Below are positions 32,721 to 46,020 of a stretch of 64,000 nt of DNA, one piece after another (position 1 is the stretch's first letter; every line of letters starts with the position of its first letter). The stretch is from contig NC_053040.3 of NCBI RefSeq assembly GCF_002575655.3, positions 361,396,267-361,460,266 of the forward strand, in the 5' to 3' direction. The notes below the pieces were generated by a model that was given only the letters and a program-made list of their open reading frames with translations, had not been told where the DNA came from and did not search any database. The DNA comes from Aegilops tauschii subsp. strangulata (lineage: Eukaryota; Streptophyta; Magnoliopsida; Poales; Poaceae). Both the position numbers and the translations under genes were made by a program.

Positions 32721-33215
32721 TGACGGTGTCCTGGGCCAGTGGGTACTATCCTAGACAGCCCACGCTCCTCTGATTGGGCTGGAGGCCCCTTATCCTTCTC
32801 AAGATGGACTCCGGAGGCTGCACGCTGGAGGCAAGATCAAGACCCTATTTACCGAAGACTTGTTGTATACTCCAAGACTTCTTTTGCTACCACTACGCCA
32901 GGATACCGACCTTGTAACCCTAGATACCATACCTGGCATGTATATAAGCCAAGGGGTTTAGCCCGTAGAGGGGACATCAACGCAATCTCATTCACCTAGC
33001 CCTAGAGTTAGAACACACCTGAAGATCTCGAGGTAGATCAACTCTGTATTTGTAAACATCTTCATCGATATAAACAAGAGCAGGACATAGGGTTTTACCT
33101 CCATTAAGAGGGCCCGAACCTGGGTAAACATCGTCTCCCTGTTCTTCTTACCATCTGTCCGAGATCCACAGCTCGAGACCCCCTACCCCGAGGTCTGCTG
33201 GTTTTTACACCGACA
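32721..33215 (+). repeat. 5' LTR of the second Gypsy copy
   Basis: This 495-bp LTR contains GTATATAAGCC as the likely TATA region at about 32938. It ends TTTTTACACCGACA, followed by a diverged primer-site region (33216-33230). Confidence 0.75.
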
Positions 33216-33346
33216 CTCATAATTTCATTGAGAGTTCCACTGTGAGATCGACAGAAGGGTCGATGGCTCACCTGCAGATCAACTGGGGAAACGGCTGCGG
33301 GAACGTTTTGGTCCCTGGCCAACTTTTTGTGTTCGACGGCATGACC

Positions 33347-35058
33347 TGTTGGGGAACGTAGCAGGAATTCAAAATTTTCTACACATCACCAAGATCAATC
33401 TATGAAGTCATCTAGCAACGAGAGAGAGGAGTGCATCTACATACCCTTGTAGATCGCGAGCGGAAGCGTTCAAGAGAACGGGGTTGATGGAGTCGTACTC
33501 GTCGTGATCCAAATCACCGATGATCCTAGCGCCGAACGGACGGCACCTCCGCGTTCAACACACGTACGGAGCAGCGACGTCTCCTCCTTCTTGATCCAGC
33601 AAGGGGGGAGGAGAGGTTGATGGAGATCCAGCAGCACGACGGCGTGGTGGTGGAAGTAGCGGGATCCCGGCAGGGCTTCGCCAAGCGCAAGCGGGGAGGA
33701 AGAGGTGTCACGGGAGGGAGAGGGAGGCGCCAGGGCTTAGATATTGCTGCCCTCCCTCCCCCCACTATATATAGGGCCAAGGGAGAGGGGGGGGGCGCAG
33801 CCTTGGCCCTTCCTCCAAGGAAGGGTGCGGCCAGGGAGGAGTCCATCCTCCCCAAGGCACCTCGGAGGTGCCTTCCCCCTTTAGGACTCTCCCTTTCCCT
33901 TATCTCTTGGCGCATGGGCCTCTTGGGGCTGGTGCCCTTGGCCCATATAGGCCAAGGCGCACACCCCTACAGCCCATGTGGCCCCCCGGGGCTGGTGGAC
34001 CCCCGGACCCCTTTCGGCACTCCCGGTACAATACCGATAATGCGCGAAACTTTTCCGGCGACCAAAATAAGACTTCCCATATATAAATCTTTACCTCCGG
34101 ACCATTCCGGAACTCCTCGTGACGTCCGGGATCTCATCCGGGACTCCGAAAAACTTTCGGGTTACCACATACTAATATCTCTATAACCCTAGCGTCACCG
34201 AACCTTAAGTGTGTAGACCCTACGGGTTCGGGAGACATGCAGACATGACCGAGACGACTCTCCGGTCAATAACCAACAGCGGGATCTGGATACCCATGTT
34301 GGCTCCCACATGCTCCTCGATGATCTCATCGGATGAACCACGATGTCGAGGATTCAATCAATCCCGTATACAATCCCCTTTGTCTAGCGGCATAGTACTT
34401 GCCCGAGATTCGATCGTCGGTATCCCGATACCTTGTTCAATCTCGTTACCGGCAAGTCTCTTTACTCGTTCCGTAACACATCATCCCGTGATCAACTCCT
34501 TGGTCACATTGTGCACATTATGATGATGTCCTACCGAGTGGGCCCAGAGATACCTCTCCGTTTACACGGAGTGACAAATCCCAGTCTCGATTCGTGCCAA
34601 CCCAACAGACACTTTCGGAGATACCTGTAGTGCACCTTTATAGCCACCCAGTTACGTTGTGACGTTTGGTACACCCAAAGCATTCCTACGGTATCCGGGA
34701 GTTGCACAATCTCATGGTCTAAGGAAATGATACTTGACATTAGAAAAGCTCTTAGCAAACGAACTACACGATCTTGTGCTAGGCTTAGGATTGGGTCTTG
34801 TCCATCACATCATTCTCCTAATGATGTGATCCCGTTATCAACGACATCCAATGTCCATGGTCAGGAAACCGTAACCATCTATTGATCAACGAGCTAGTCA
34901 ACTAGAGGCTTACTAGGGACATGGTGTTGTCTATGTATCCACACATGTATTTGAGTTTCCTATCAATACAATTTTAGCATGGATAATAAACGATTATCAT
35001 GAACAAGGAAATATAATAATAACCAATTTATTATTGCCTCTAGGGCATATTTCCAACA
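33347..35058 (-). repeat. 3' LTR of the Angela-type element
   Basis: The 1712-bp LTR has the TATA run TATATATA at 33766-33773. It is near-identical to 40229-41954. The main visible length difference is a repeated TGGTGGACCCCC segment present only in the right LTR. Confidence 0.93.
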
Positions 35059-35479
35059 GTCTCCCACTTGCACTAGAGTCAATAATCTAGTTCACATCAC
35101 CATGTGATTAACACTCACAGGTCACATCACCATGTGACCAACATCCAAAGAGTTTACTAGAGTCAACAATCTAGTTCACATCACTATGTGATTAACACTC
35201 AATGAGTTCTGGTTTGATCATGTTATGCTTGTGAGAGAGGTTATTAGTCAACGGGTCTGAACCTTTCAGATCCGTGTGTGCTTTACAAATACCTATGTCA
35301 TCTTGTGGATGCTACCACGCGCTACTTGGAGCCATTTCAAATAACTGCTCTACTATACGAATCTGGTTTACTACTCAGAGTCATCCGGATTAGTGTCAAA
35401 GTTCGCATCGACGTAACCCTTTACGACGAACTCCTTTTCACCTCCATAATTGAGAAAACTCCTTAGTCCACTAGATACT

Positions 35480-38400
35480 AAGGATAAGTTCAACCGCTGT
35501 CATGTGATCCATTCCCGGATCACTATTGTACCCCTTGACCAACTCATGGCAAGGCACACTTCATGTGCGGTACACAACATAGCATATGTAGAGCCTACGT
35601 CTAAAGCATAGGGGACGACCTTCGTCCTTTCTCTCTCTTCTGCTGTGGTCAGGTCTTGAGTCTTACTCAATACTCACACCTTGTAACACAGCCAAGAACT
35701 CCTTCTTTGCTGATCTATTTTTGAACTCTTTCAAAATCATGTCAAGGTGTGCGTTCTTTGAAAGTATCATCAGGCGTCTTGATCTATCTCTATAGATCTT
35801 GATGCCCAATATGTAAGCAACTTTATCCAGGTCTTCCTTTGAAAAACTCCTTTCAAACAACCCTTTATGCTTTCGAGAAATTTTACATCATTTCGGATCA
35901 ACAATATGTCATTCACATATACTTATCAGAAATGTTGTAGCGCTCCCACTCACTTTATTGTAAATACAAGTTTCTAACAAACTTTGTATAAACCCAAAAA
36001 CTTTGATCACTCCATCAAAGCATATATTCTGTCTCCGAGATGCTTGCTCTAATCCATGGAAGGATCGCTGGAGCTAGCATACATTTTAGCATCCTTAGGA
36101 TCGACAAAACCTTTCTGATTGTATCACATACAACCTTTCCTTACGAAAACTGGTAAGGAAACTTGTTTTGACATCCATCTGCCAGATTTCATAAATGCAG
36201 CTAATGCTAACATGATTCCGACGGACTTAAGCATCGCTACGGATGAGAAAATCTCATCGTAGTCAACTCCTTGAAATTGTGAAAATACTCTTTGCCACAA
36301 GTCGAGCTTCATAGACGGTAACATTACCGTCCATGTCCGTCTTCTTCTTAAAGATCCATTTATCTCAATGGCTTGCCGATCATCGGGCAAGTTCACCAAA
36401 GTCCATGCTTTGTTCTGATACATGGATCCTATCTCGGATTTCATGGCTTCTAATCATTTGTCGGAATATGGGCCCACCATCGCTTCTCCATAGCTCGTAG
36501 GTTCATTGTTGTCTAGCAACATGACTTCCCAGACAGGATCATGTACCACTCTGAAGTAGTACGCATCCTCGTCGTCCTATGAGGTTTGGTAGTGACTTGA
36601 TCCGAAGTTTCATGATCACTATCATAAGCTTCCACTTCAATTGGTGTAGGTGCCACAGGAACAACTTCCTGTGCCCTGCTACACACTAGTTGAAGTTATG
36701 GTTCAATAACCTCATCAAGTCTCCACCATCCTCCCACTCAATTCTTTCGAGAGAAACTTTTCCTCGAGAAAGGACCCGTTTCTAGAAGCAATTACTTTTG
36801 CTTCCAGATCTGAAATAGGAGGTATACCCAATTGTTTTGGGTATTCTATGAAGATGCATTTATCCGCTTTGGGTTCGAGCTTATCAGCCTGAAACTTTTT
36901 TCACATAAGCATCGCAGCCCCAAACTTTTAAGAAACGACAACTTAGGTTTCTCTAAACGGTGTCGTCTCAACGGAATTGCGTGGTGCCCTATTTAAAGTG
37001 AATGCGGTTGTCTCTAATGCCTAACCCATAAACGATAGTGGTAAAGAGACATCATGGTATGCACCATATCCAATAGGGTGCAGTTATGATGTTCGGACAC
37101 ACCATCACACTGTGGTGTTCCCAGGCGGTATTAATTGTGAAACACTTTCCACAATGTCTTAATTGTGTGCCAAACTCGTAACTCAGATATCTCTATGATC
37201 ATATCATAGACATTTTATCCTCTTGTCACGACGATCTTCAACTTCACTCTGAAATTAATTGAACCTTTCAATAATTCAGACTTGTGTTTCATCAAGTAAA
37301 TACACTCAGCATCTACTCAAATCATCTGTGAAGTAAGAACATAACGATGTCCACTGCATGCCTCAGCACTCATTGGACTGCACACATCAAAATGTATTAC
37401 TTCCAACAAGTTGCTCTCTTGTTCCATCTTACTGAAAACGAGGCCTTTCAGTCATCTTGCCCATGTGGTATGATTTGCATGTCTCAAGTGATTCAAAATC
37501 AAGTGAGTCCAAACGATCCATCTGCATGGAGTTTCTTCATGCATATATACCAATAGACATGGTTCGCATGTCTCAATCTTTTCAAAAATGAGTGAGTCCA
37601 AAGATCCATCTACATGGAGCTTCTTCATGCGTTCTATACCAATATGACTCAAATGGCAGTGCCACAAGTATGTGGTACTATCATTACTATTTTATATCTT
37701 TTGGCACGAACATGTGTATCACTGCGATCGAGATTCATTTTAGGTGCAAGACCATTGAAGGTATTATTCAAATAAACTGAGTAACCATTATTCTCCTTAA
37801 ATGAATAACCGTATTGCGATAAACATAATCCAATCATGTTTATGCTCAACGCAAACACCAAATAACAATTATTTAGGTTTAACACCAATCTCAATGGTAG
37901 AGGGAGCATAAGATGTTTGATCACATCAACCTTGGAAACACTTCCAACACATATCGTCATCTCACCTTTAGCTAGTCTCCGTTTATTCCGCAGCTTTTAT
38001 TTCGAGTTACTAACACTTAGCAACCGAACCGGTATCTAATACCCTGGTGCTGCTAGGAGTACTAGTAAAGTACACATTCATATAATGTATATCCAATATA
38101 CTTCTGTCGAACTTGCCTGCCTTCTCATCTACCAAGTATCTAGGGTAGTTTTGCTTCAGTGACCGTTCCCCTCATTACAGAAGCACTTAGTCTCGGGTTT
38201 GGGTTCAACCTTGGGATTCTTCACTAGAGCAGCAAATGATTTGCTGTTTCATGAAGTATCCCTTTTGCCCTTGCCCTTCTAGAAACTAGTGGTTTTACTA
38301 ACCATCAACAATTGATGCTCCTTCTTGATTTCCACTTTCGCGGTGTCAAACATCGCGAGTTGCTCAAGGATCATCATATCTATCCCTGATATGTTATAGT

Positions 38401-38900
38401 TCATCACGAAGCTCTAATAGCTTGGTGGCAGTGACTATGGAGAACCATCACTATCTCATCTGGAAGTTTAACTCCCACTCGATTCAAGCGATTGTCGTAC
38501 CCAGACAATCTGAGCACATGCTCAACGATTGAGCTTTTCTCCCTTAGTTTGCAGGCTTAAGAAACTTGTCAGAGGTCTCATACCTCTTGACGTGGGTACT
38601 AGTCTGAAATCCCAATTTCAGTCTTCGGAACATCTCATATGTTCTGCGACGTTTCAAAACCGTCTTTGGTGCCACAATTCTAAACCGTTAGCATTACGTA
38701 CTGAACTATCACGTAGTCATCAAAACGTGTATGTCAGATGTTTTGCAACATCTACAGACGACGCTGAGGTTCAGCACACCGAGCGGTGCATTAAGGACAT
38801 AAGCCTTCTGTGCAGCAATGAGGACAATCCTCAGTTCACGGACCCAGTCCGCATAATTGCTACTATCAACTTTCAACTAAATTTTCTCTAGGAACATATC
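35480..38900 (-). pseudogene. Decayed Copia polyprotein (integrase zinc region, reverse transcriptase)
   Basis: Read leftward, recognisable islands remain. A gag-pre-integrase/zinc-like segment (37667-37452) contains WHCHLSHIGIERMKKL and CEPCL. A reverse transcriptase N-terminal part (36444-36124) contains QGVDYDEIFSSVAMLKSVGI. A later part (35860-35663) contains KVAYILGIKIYRDRSRRL. Frames are broken between them and no catalytic YVDD box is seen in frame. Two near-copies of an 88-bp piece lie at about 37470-37650. The element could move only with enzymes supplied by relatives. Confidence 0.8.
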
Positions 38901-38949
38901 TTAAATAGTAGAACTAAAGCGCAAGCTATGACATAATTTGCAAATACCT

Positions 38950-40215
38950 TTTGACTATGTTCATGAATTAAGTTCATCTGATTATTTAATGAACTCCCAC
39001 TCATATAGACATCCCTCTAGTCATCTAAGTGATACATGATCCGAGTCAAACTAGGCCGTGTCCGATCATCACGTGAGACGGACTAGTCATCATCGGTGAA
39101 CATCTCCATGTTGATCGCATCTACTATACGTCTCATGTTCGACCTTTCGATCTCTTGTGTTCCGAGGCCATGTCTGTACATGCTAGGCTCGTCAAGTCAA
39201 CCTAAGTGTTTCGCATGTGTTCCGAGGCCATGTCTGTACATGCTAGGCTCGTCAACACCCGTTGTATTCGAACGTTAGAATCTATCACACCCGATCATCA
39301 CGTGGTGCTTCGAAACAACGAACCTTCGCAACGGTGCACAGTTAGGGGGAACACTTCTCTTGAAATTTTAGTGAGGGATCATCTTATTTATGCTACCGTC
39401 GTTCTAAGCAAATAAGATGTAAACATGACAAACATCACATGCAAATCATAAAGTGACATGATATGGCCAATATCATCTTGCGCCTTTTGATCTCCATCTT
39501 CGAGGCACGGCATGATCACCTTCGTCACCGGCATGACACCATGATCTCCATCATCATGATCTCCATCATTGTGTCTTCATGAAGTTGTCTCGCCAACTAT
39601 TACTTCTACTACTATGGCTAACGGTTAGCAATAAAGTAAAGTAATTACATGGCGTTTTTCATTGACACGCAGGTCATACAATAAATTAAGACAACTCCTA
39701 TGGCTCCTGCCGGTTGTCATACTCATCGACATGCAAGTCGTGATTCCTATTACAAGAACATGATCAATCTCATACATCACATATATCATTCATCACATCC
39801 TTTTGGCCATATCACATCACATAGCATACCCTGCAAAAACAAGTTAGACGTCCTCTAATTGTTGTTGCATGTTTTACGTGGCTGCTATGGGATTCTAGCA
39901 AGAACGTTTCTTACCTACGCAAAAGACACAACGTGATATGCCAATTTCTATTTACCCTTCATAAGGACCCTTTTCATCGAATCCGATCCGACTAAAGTGG
40001 GAGAGACAGACACCCACTAGCCACCTTATGCAACTAGTGCATGTCAGTCGGTGGAACCTGTCTCACGTAAGAGTACGTGTAAGGTTGGTCCGGGCCGCTT
40101 CATCCCACGATGCCGCCGAATCAAGATAAGACTAGTAACGGCAAGTAAATTGACAAAATCGACGCCCACAACTACTTTGTGTTCTACTCGTGCATAGAAA
40201 CTACGCATAGACCTA
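38950..40215 (-). other. Angela 5' untranslated and gag region, no intact gene
   Basis: The segment TGTTCCGAGGCCATGTCTGT with about 20 more bases occurs twice (39158 and 39217). No complete gag frame is seen. Confidence 0.55.
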
Positions 40216-40227
40216 GCTCTGGTACCA
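40216..40227 (-). other. tRNA-Met primer binding site
   Basis: The minus strand reads TGGTACCAGAGC next to the 5' LTR, one base different from the canonical TGGTATCAGAGC. Confidence 0.85.
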
Positions 40228-40228
40228 C

Positions 40229-41954
40229 TGTTGGGGAACGTAGCAGAAATTCAAAATTTTCTACGCATCACCAAGATCAATCTATGGAGTCATCTAGCAA
40301 CGAGAGAGAGGAGTGCATCTACATACCCTTGTAGATCGCGAGCGGAAGCGTTCAAGAGAACGGGGTTGATGGAGTCGTATTCGTCGTGATCCAAATCACC
40401 GATGATCCTAGCGCCGAACGGACGGCACCTCCGCGTTCAACACACGTACGGAGCAGCGACGTCTCCTCCTTCTTGATCCAGAAAGGGGGGAGGAGACGTT
40501 GATGGAGATCCAGCAGCACGACGGCGTGGTAGTGGAAGTAGCGGGATCCCGGCAGGGCTTCGCCAAGCGCAAGCGGGGAGGAAGAGGTGTCACGGGAGGG
40601 AGAGGGAGGCGCCAGGGCTTAGATATTGCTGCCCTCCCTCCCCCCACTATATATAGGGCCAAGGGAAGGGGGGGGGGGCGTAGCCTTGGCCCTTCCTCCA
40701 AGGAAGGGTGCGGCCAGGGAGGAGTCCATCCTCCCCAAGGCACCTCGGAGGTGCCTTCCCCCTTTAGGACTCTCCCTTTCCCTTATCTCTTGGCGCATGG
40801 GCCTCTTGGGGCTGGTGCCCTTGGCCCATATAGGCCAAGACGCACACCCCTACAGCCCATGTGCCCCCCCGGGGCTGGTGGACCCCCTTGGTGGACCCCC
40901 GGACCCCTTTCGGCACTCCCGGTACAATACCGATAATGCGCGAAACTTTTCCGGCGACCAAAATAAGACTTCCCATTTATAAATCTTTACCTCCGGACCA
41001 TTCCGGAACTCCTCGTGACGTCCGGGATCTCATCCGGGACTCCGAACAACTTTCGGGTTACCGCATACTAATATTTCTATAACCCTAGCGTCACCGAACC
41101 TTAAGTGTGTAGACCCTACGGGTTCGGGAGACATGCAGACATGACCGAGACGACTCTCCGGTCAATAACCAACAGCGGGATCTGGATACCCATGTTGGCT
41201 CCCACATGCTCCTCGATGATCTCATCGGATGAACCACGATGTCGAGGATTCAATCAATCCCGTATACAATTCCCTTTGTCTAGCGGCATAGTAGTTGCCC
41301 GAGATTCGATCGTCGGTATCCCGATACCTTGTTCAATCTCGTTACCGGCAAGTCTCTTTACTCGTTCCGTAACACATCATCCCGTGATCAACTCCTTGGT
41401 CACATTGTGCACATTATGATGATGTCCTACCGAGTGGGCCCAGAGATACCTCTCCGTTTACGCGGAGTGACAAATCCCAGTCTCGATTCGTGCCAACCCA
41501 ACAGACACTTTCGGAGATACCTGTAGTGCACCTTTATAGCCACCCAGTTACGTTGTGACGTTTGGTACACCCAAAGCATTCCTACGGTATCCGGGAGTTG
41601 CACAATCTCATGGTCTAAGGAAATGATACTTGACATTAGAAAAGCTCTTAGCAAACGAACTACACGATCTTGTGCTAGGCTTAGGATTGGGTCTTGTCCA
41701 TCACATCATTCTCCTAATGATGTGATCCCGTTATCAACGACATCCAATGTCCATGGTCAGGAAACCGTAACCATCTATTGATCAATGAGCTAGTCAACTA
41801 GAGGCTTACTAGGGACATGGTGTTGTCTACGTATCCACACATGTATTTGAGTTTCCTATCAATACAATTTTAGCATGGATAATAAATGATTATCATGAAC
41901 AAGGAAATATAATAATAACCAATTTATTATTGCCTCTAGGGCATATTTCCAACA
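40229..41954 (-). repeat. 5' LTR of the Angela-type element, with promoter
   Basis: The 1726-bp LTR has the TATA run TATATATA at 40648-40655. Transcription runs leftward. Confidence 0.93.
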
Positions 41955-43194
41955 TGACCTTCTGCGCCGACTCGGCTGGCCTTCTGGCCTCCATCGAGAA
42001 CTATGGCCCAGGTCAGATCTTGATCTTTGTAGGCCTGGAGTACACCGCGGATTCCCGTGGCGAACTCATCCCGACAAGCTGGACGCCCAGCTTGGGGCGG
42101 GGTCTTCCGACGTTGGAGTCTCAACTCTGGAACCGATCTCTGTTGAGGACGTCAGAACGGGATATTTGGCGTCGCCAGAAAGCCACGACACAGCAACTCC
42201 GGACGATCTCTCCCTGGCCCGGATCCAAATCCGGCCCCTATCTCTGAAGCTACATCAAATTCAGAGCCGACCCTGGCGCAGGACCTAGAACCGTCTTCGG
42301 GTCCTCTCTGTGCTGAAAATGCACCAGGCTATACACCAGGTATACTTTGAGTCTACCCCGCCTATAGCTCGGCCATGAGTACCGAAGAGTTCTCTCGCCT
42401 AAATCAGATGCTTGACCGCATCTAAAGCATGTCAATCTCGGATGGCGAGACTTCGGTTTATGATAAAATTGGACTTAAAGCCGACGACCGAGAAATTTAC
42501 GTCCCACCCACCACCCACCTAGTCGCCACCATCGATTATTTAACCGATGTACTCGACTATGATGAAGCAACCGACATGGATGAAGATGTCGAGGGCCTCT
42601 TTGGAAATACTTCACCATTGAGATATACCGGCAAATGGATCGCAACATCCACTTGTGATGTTTACATGGTCGATACTCTCAAATCCTATCCAAGATGTCG
42701 GCGAAGACGCAGAAGGGGTACCAACAGGGAACCCAGTGGGAACAATGTTACCGCCGACACGACGGCCAACAATACAGAGTGCCCAGGGGAGGACCTTCAA
42801 GCCTCCCTGGATCACCACGTCGATCCCGAAGGAATCCCCAGAGACTTGGATCCCGACGACCTCTTTGAAGGGCCAATGACAACTACATGCCGGAATCTGA
42901 GGAGGACGTGAGCCTCAGTACCGAAGACTTCATAGTCCCTGAAAACCCTGTCGAGCAAGAACACTTTCGATGGCGCCTAGTCGCTACCGCCGAAGCATGA
43001 AACGGAAGCAGCTGCTGCTGCTGCACGCCAACGAGGATGCATTAAATGACAAGTGGGTTGAAATACTTTCGGCCGAGCAAGACCTCGAAGAATGGCGCCA
43101 TATGCGCCCAAATTTTACCCACGTAGGCGTATGCTGCCTTAATTTGACGATGAACTAACCACCGATACACCTGACCGCCCCCCTCGAGGACGAG

Positions 43195-45909
43195 TGTAAC
43201 ATCCCAAATTTTCAATTTGGAATGTTATACATAGATCATCATTGCATATCATGTTTTGTTGCATTTCGACAAATCCTCGATAAATCCTAAGCAACTCAAG
43301 GACCCTCGGAGAGAGTTGGGGATTTTTCTCGTATTTTCAATTTGATTTTTCAAACGAGGATTTTGGTTTTAATTATTTTTCTCTCCGGAAAAATATTTCA
43401 ATTTTAAATAAACGAGAGGAGAAAATATGACTTCTCCAAAACAATTGAAACACTGGAGGAAAAATGTTAAAATCATTATTTGGAATTTATTTGCAATTTT
43501 TATTGCATTTAAAAATATGCATGTTTTCAAAGTATTTATTTTTGATTTTAAAAATGTTCACCCTATTCTAGATTTTCTAACTAGACGGGGAAAATTTATT
43601 TCTGATTTTTATTTATTTTTCTACGCAATTTTTTTTCCGTGGAACTTATTTAAAAAAAAAACAAACGCGCCGCGCCGACTGGGCCGAGCCCAGCCGACGG
43701 CCCGCCCCGTCGCCCCTCTCCTCTTCCCGCACGCCTCGTCGCCGCCGGAGTCCGCCATCGCCACGGTAGCCCCCGCCGCCTCGGATGCCCCTTCCCCAAG
43801 CCTCCCTAGCCCCCCTTCCATAAATAGACCCCCCCTCCGTTTTCCTCACCACCGCCGCCGGAGGATCCCGCCGCTGCCGCCCGCATCCGGCCGCCGCCGC
43901 CCGCCGTTTGCCTCGACGCCCGCCGCCGGGAGTCGCCGGAGCCGCCGCCCCCTCGCCGCCGGAGCCCCCTCCCCGAGCCCCGCACCCCTCGCGCCCGAGC
44001 CCCGCCCGCCGGAGCCCCTCGCCGAGCCCGCCGTCGAGGTACTGCCACCGGCCGTCTTCGTTGTGACCGGTTTTCTGAATAAAATAACCTAGATCGTTTT
44101 TTTTCGGTTTTCTTATTTCGCGAGCGTTCACCGAACCGTTCGTTTTAACGAACGCGTTCATCGGTTTTTCTCTGTTAACGAACGTCCGTTATTTAACCGT
44201 TCGTCCGTTTTTCTTTTTCGTCGGATTTTCTCGTTATTTTCTCGGATTCGATTTCTGATCGAATTTTCGAATCTGTTTAACTTTTCGCTCGTTTATCGGA
44301 ATCAGGTGATTCAAGCGCCTAGAGTTTCGTCTCGAAATTCTATTTCCGTTTAACCTACTCAAACAAGTTTTTGCTACAGTAAAATTTGACCTAGATCCAG
44401 ATTAGCAAACGAAGTTTCTCTCTTTCGCCGTTTGACTTTCGTTGCTTCTTTCGAGTTGATTCTTTTTGCAAACCGGAGTTCTTGAGTTGAATTTTCTGGT
44501 TGGATCTTTCATTCGAGTTTTACCTGTGCATTAGATGAGTACTGATTGTATGCTTGTTTGTTTGCGATAGAGTACCCGGAGTGTGCCGCTTGTTACTTCG
44601 ACTCGCTAGGTTTTGCGGATCATCAGCAAGGCAAGTAACACTTTGATCATACCCCGTTCATACCCAGTTTTATTGCATTAGATCTTTTCCTTCAAACATT
44701 GCATGATTAGGATCTAATTAAACTGTGGGTATTGGGAAGTAGTTGAGGTAGTACCTATTACCTGTTTTACTATATCAAACCCTTGGGAGTTACTTCTACG
44801 GTTCTATTATATTGCCATGCTATGCTCGTAGACGTGGATTGGGTTTGAGTGATATTCATGACAGATGTGAGATGTTTAATAATGGTTCAACTTAAGGTGG
44901 CAACTAAAACTCACATCTGGGTGGATTGAGGCACCTGGAGAACCCAGTGTTGTCTGTTTGTATAAGGACCGCCACCCAGGCTCAAAGGGATCATAAGATT
45001 ATTCATGCTAGAAACTTCCGTGTGCAGCCACAAACTATTATGGGCTCTAGCATAGCTGAGTAGGTTACAGGATCTCTTGAAGAGGTGGACTAGCAGATGT
45101 AGGGGAAAGTAGGTGTACCGGTCCATCCAGAGTAAAGAGTGATTGTTTCTGAAAGACTGTGTCTCGGTCATCCGTTTCTCAAACATCATGCAGTGCGAGA
45201 ATCAAGCGGAGGCGATCGAGTCTTGTGGGGAAAGTGCACAAACCTCTGCCGAGTGTACAAACTAATCATGATTAGCCGTGTCCCCGGTTATGGACAACTT
45301 GAGTATCTAGTACCTGGATTGTCATTTGAATCTCATCACCGTGATACTTATAATTAATTTTGTTGGGTTAATGATGATACTTAATTGGGATTGAGTTGGA
45401 GGTACCTTCTCAATGTTTCAACCACCATGATAGTTAAATAAAATTTATTCCTTTGCAGTAGGATAAAATTGGCTTTTCGCAAAAACTGTAACCATAGAGC
45501 TTTCCACCAGCCATATATGCATATAGTATAGCATTATCATTGTTCATTGTTCTCTATGTGTTACATTGCCAGCATATTCCATGTGCTGACCCGTTTTCGG
45601 GCTGCAATGTTTCATGTTGCAGACTTTTCAGACGACGAGTAAGGTGCCTTAGGTCGTGGTCTTATACTCAGTGATGCCGCTGGAGTTGATGGACTCACTT
45701 ATCTTCCAAGTCTTCCGCTGTTATCGTTATTAGATGGCCTTAAGCCATGTTTTTTTTATACTTAATCTCTTTGGAGATTTTCGATGTAATAAGTGTGTGA
45801 TTGCTACTCTGTTATAAATCCTCCATTTGTACTGTGTGTGTCAGCATTACTGATCCAGGGATGACACTGGTGCACAGCAGCACAGGCCATTTGAGGTCTG
45901 GTCGCTACA
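43195..45909 (+). repeat. 5' LTR of the chromodomain Gypsy
   Basis: An AT-rich start is followed by a GC-rich block (about 43670-44045, many CCGCCG triplets), then a long AT-rich part. The 221-codon open frame at 43427-44092 is not conserved in the other LTR and is not called a gene. Confidence 0.93.
43819..43828 (+). promoter_or_regulatory. Likely TATA box in the 5' LTR
   Basis: CATAAATAGA lies in an otherwise C-rich tract, so the start site would fall within the GC-rich block. The matching place in the 3' LTR reads CACAAATAG. Confidence 0.5.
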
Positions 45910-45913
45910 AAGT

Positions 45914-45925
45914 TGGTATCAGAGC
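45914..45925 (+). other. tRNA-Met primer binding site
   Basis: TGGTATCAGAGC, the exact complement of the plant initiator tRNA-Met 3' end, lies four bases after the LTR end. Confidence 0.92.
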
Positions 45926-46020
45926 ACACGTTGACTGTAGGACACGACCACTAAGCTTAAGCCCTAGAAAACTTCTCTCTTCTCATTTCTGACCCCTCTC
46001 CACTTTCTACTCTTTTAGGA

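Larger units (their letters stand above)
33347..41954 (-). mobile_element. Angela/BARE-1/WIS-type Copia retrotransposon, complete but coding-defective
   Basis: LTRs at 33347-35058 (3') and 40229-41954 (5') are nearly identical. They start TGTTGGAAATATGCCCTAGAG and end CTACGTTCCCCAACA on the minus strand. The duplication TGACC flanks both ends (33342-33346 and 41955-41959). Adjacent to the 5' LTR is a tRNA-Met type primer site (40216-40227). Next to the 3' LTR is AAGTGGGAGAC, a polypurine tract. Internal coding is decayed throughout. Confidence 0.95.

Noticed and set aside
32721..33346. Possible 5-bp target duplication CCGTG for the second Gypsy copy
   Set aside because: No 3' LTR or matching flank was found after 54292, so the duplication cannot be tested in this window.
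34209..34523. 104-codon frame repeated at 41105-41419
   Set aside because: The frame is duplicated only because it lies in both Angela LTRs; it runs antisense to the element and has no known product.
43427..44092. 221-codon frame in the 5' LTR of the chromodomain element
   Set aside because: The matching place in the 3' LTR is broken into different frames by small indels, so it is not conserved even between the two LTRs of one element.
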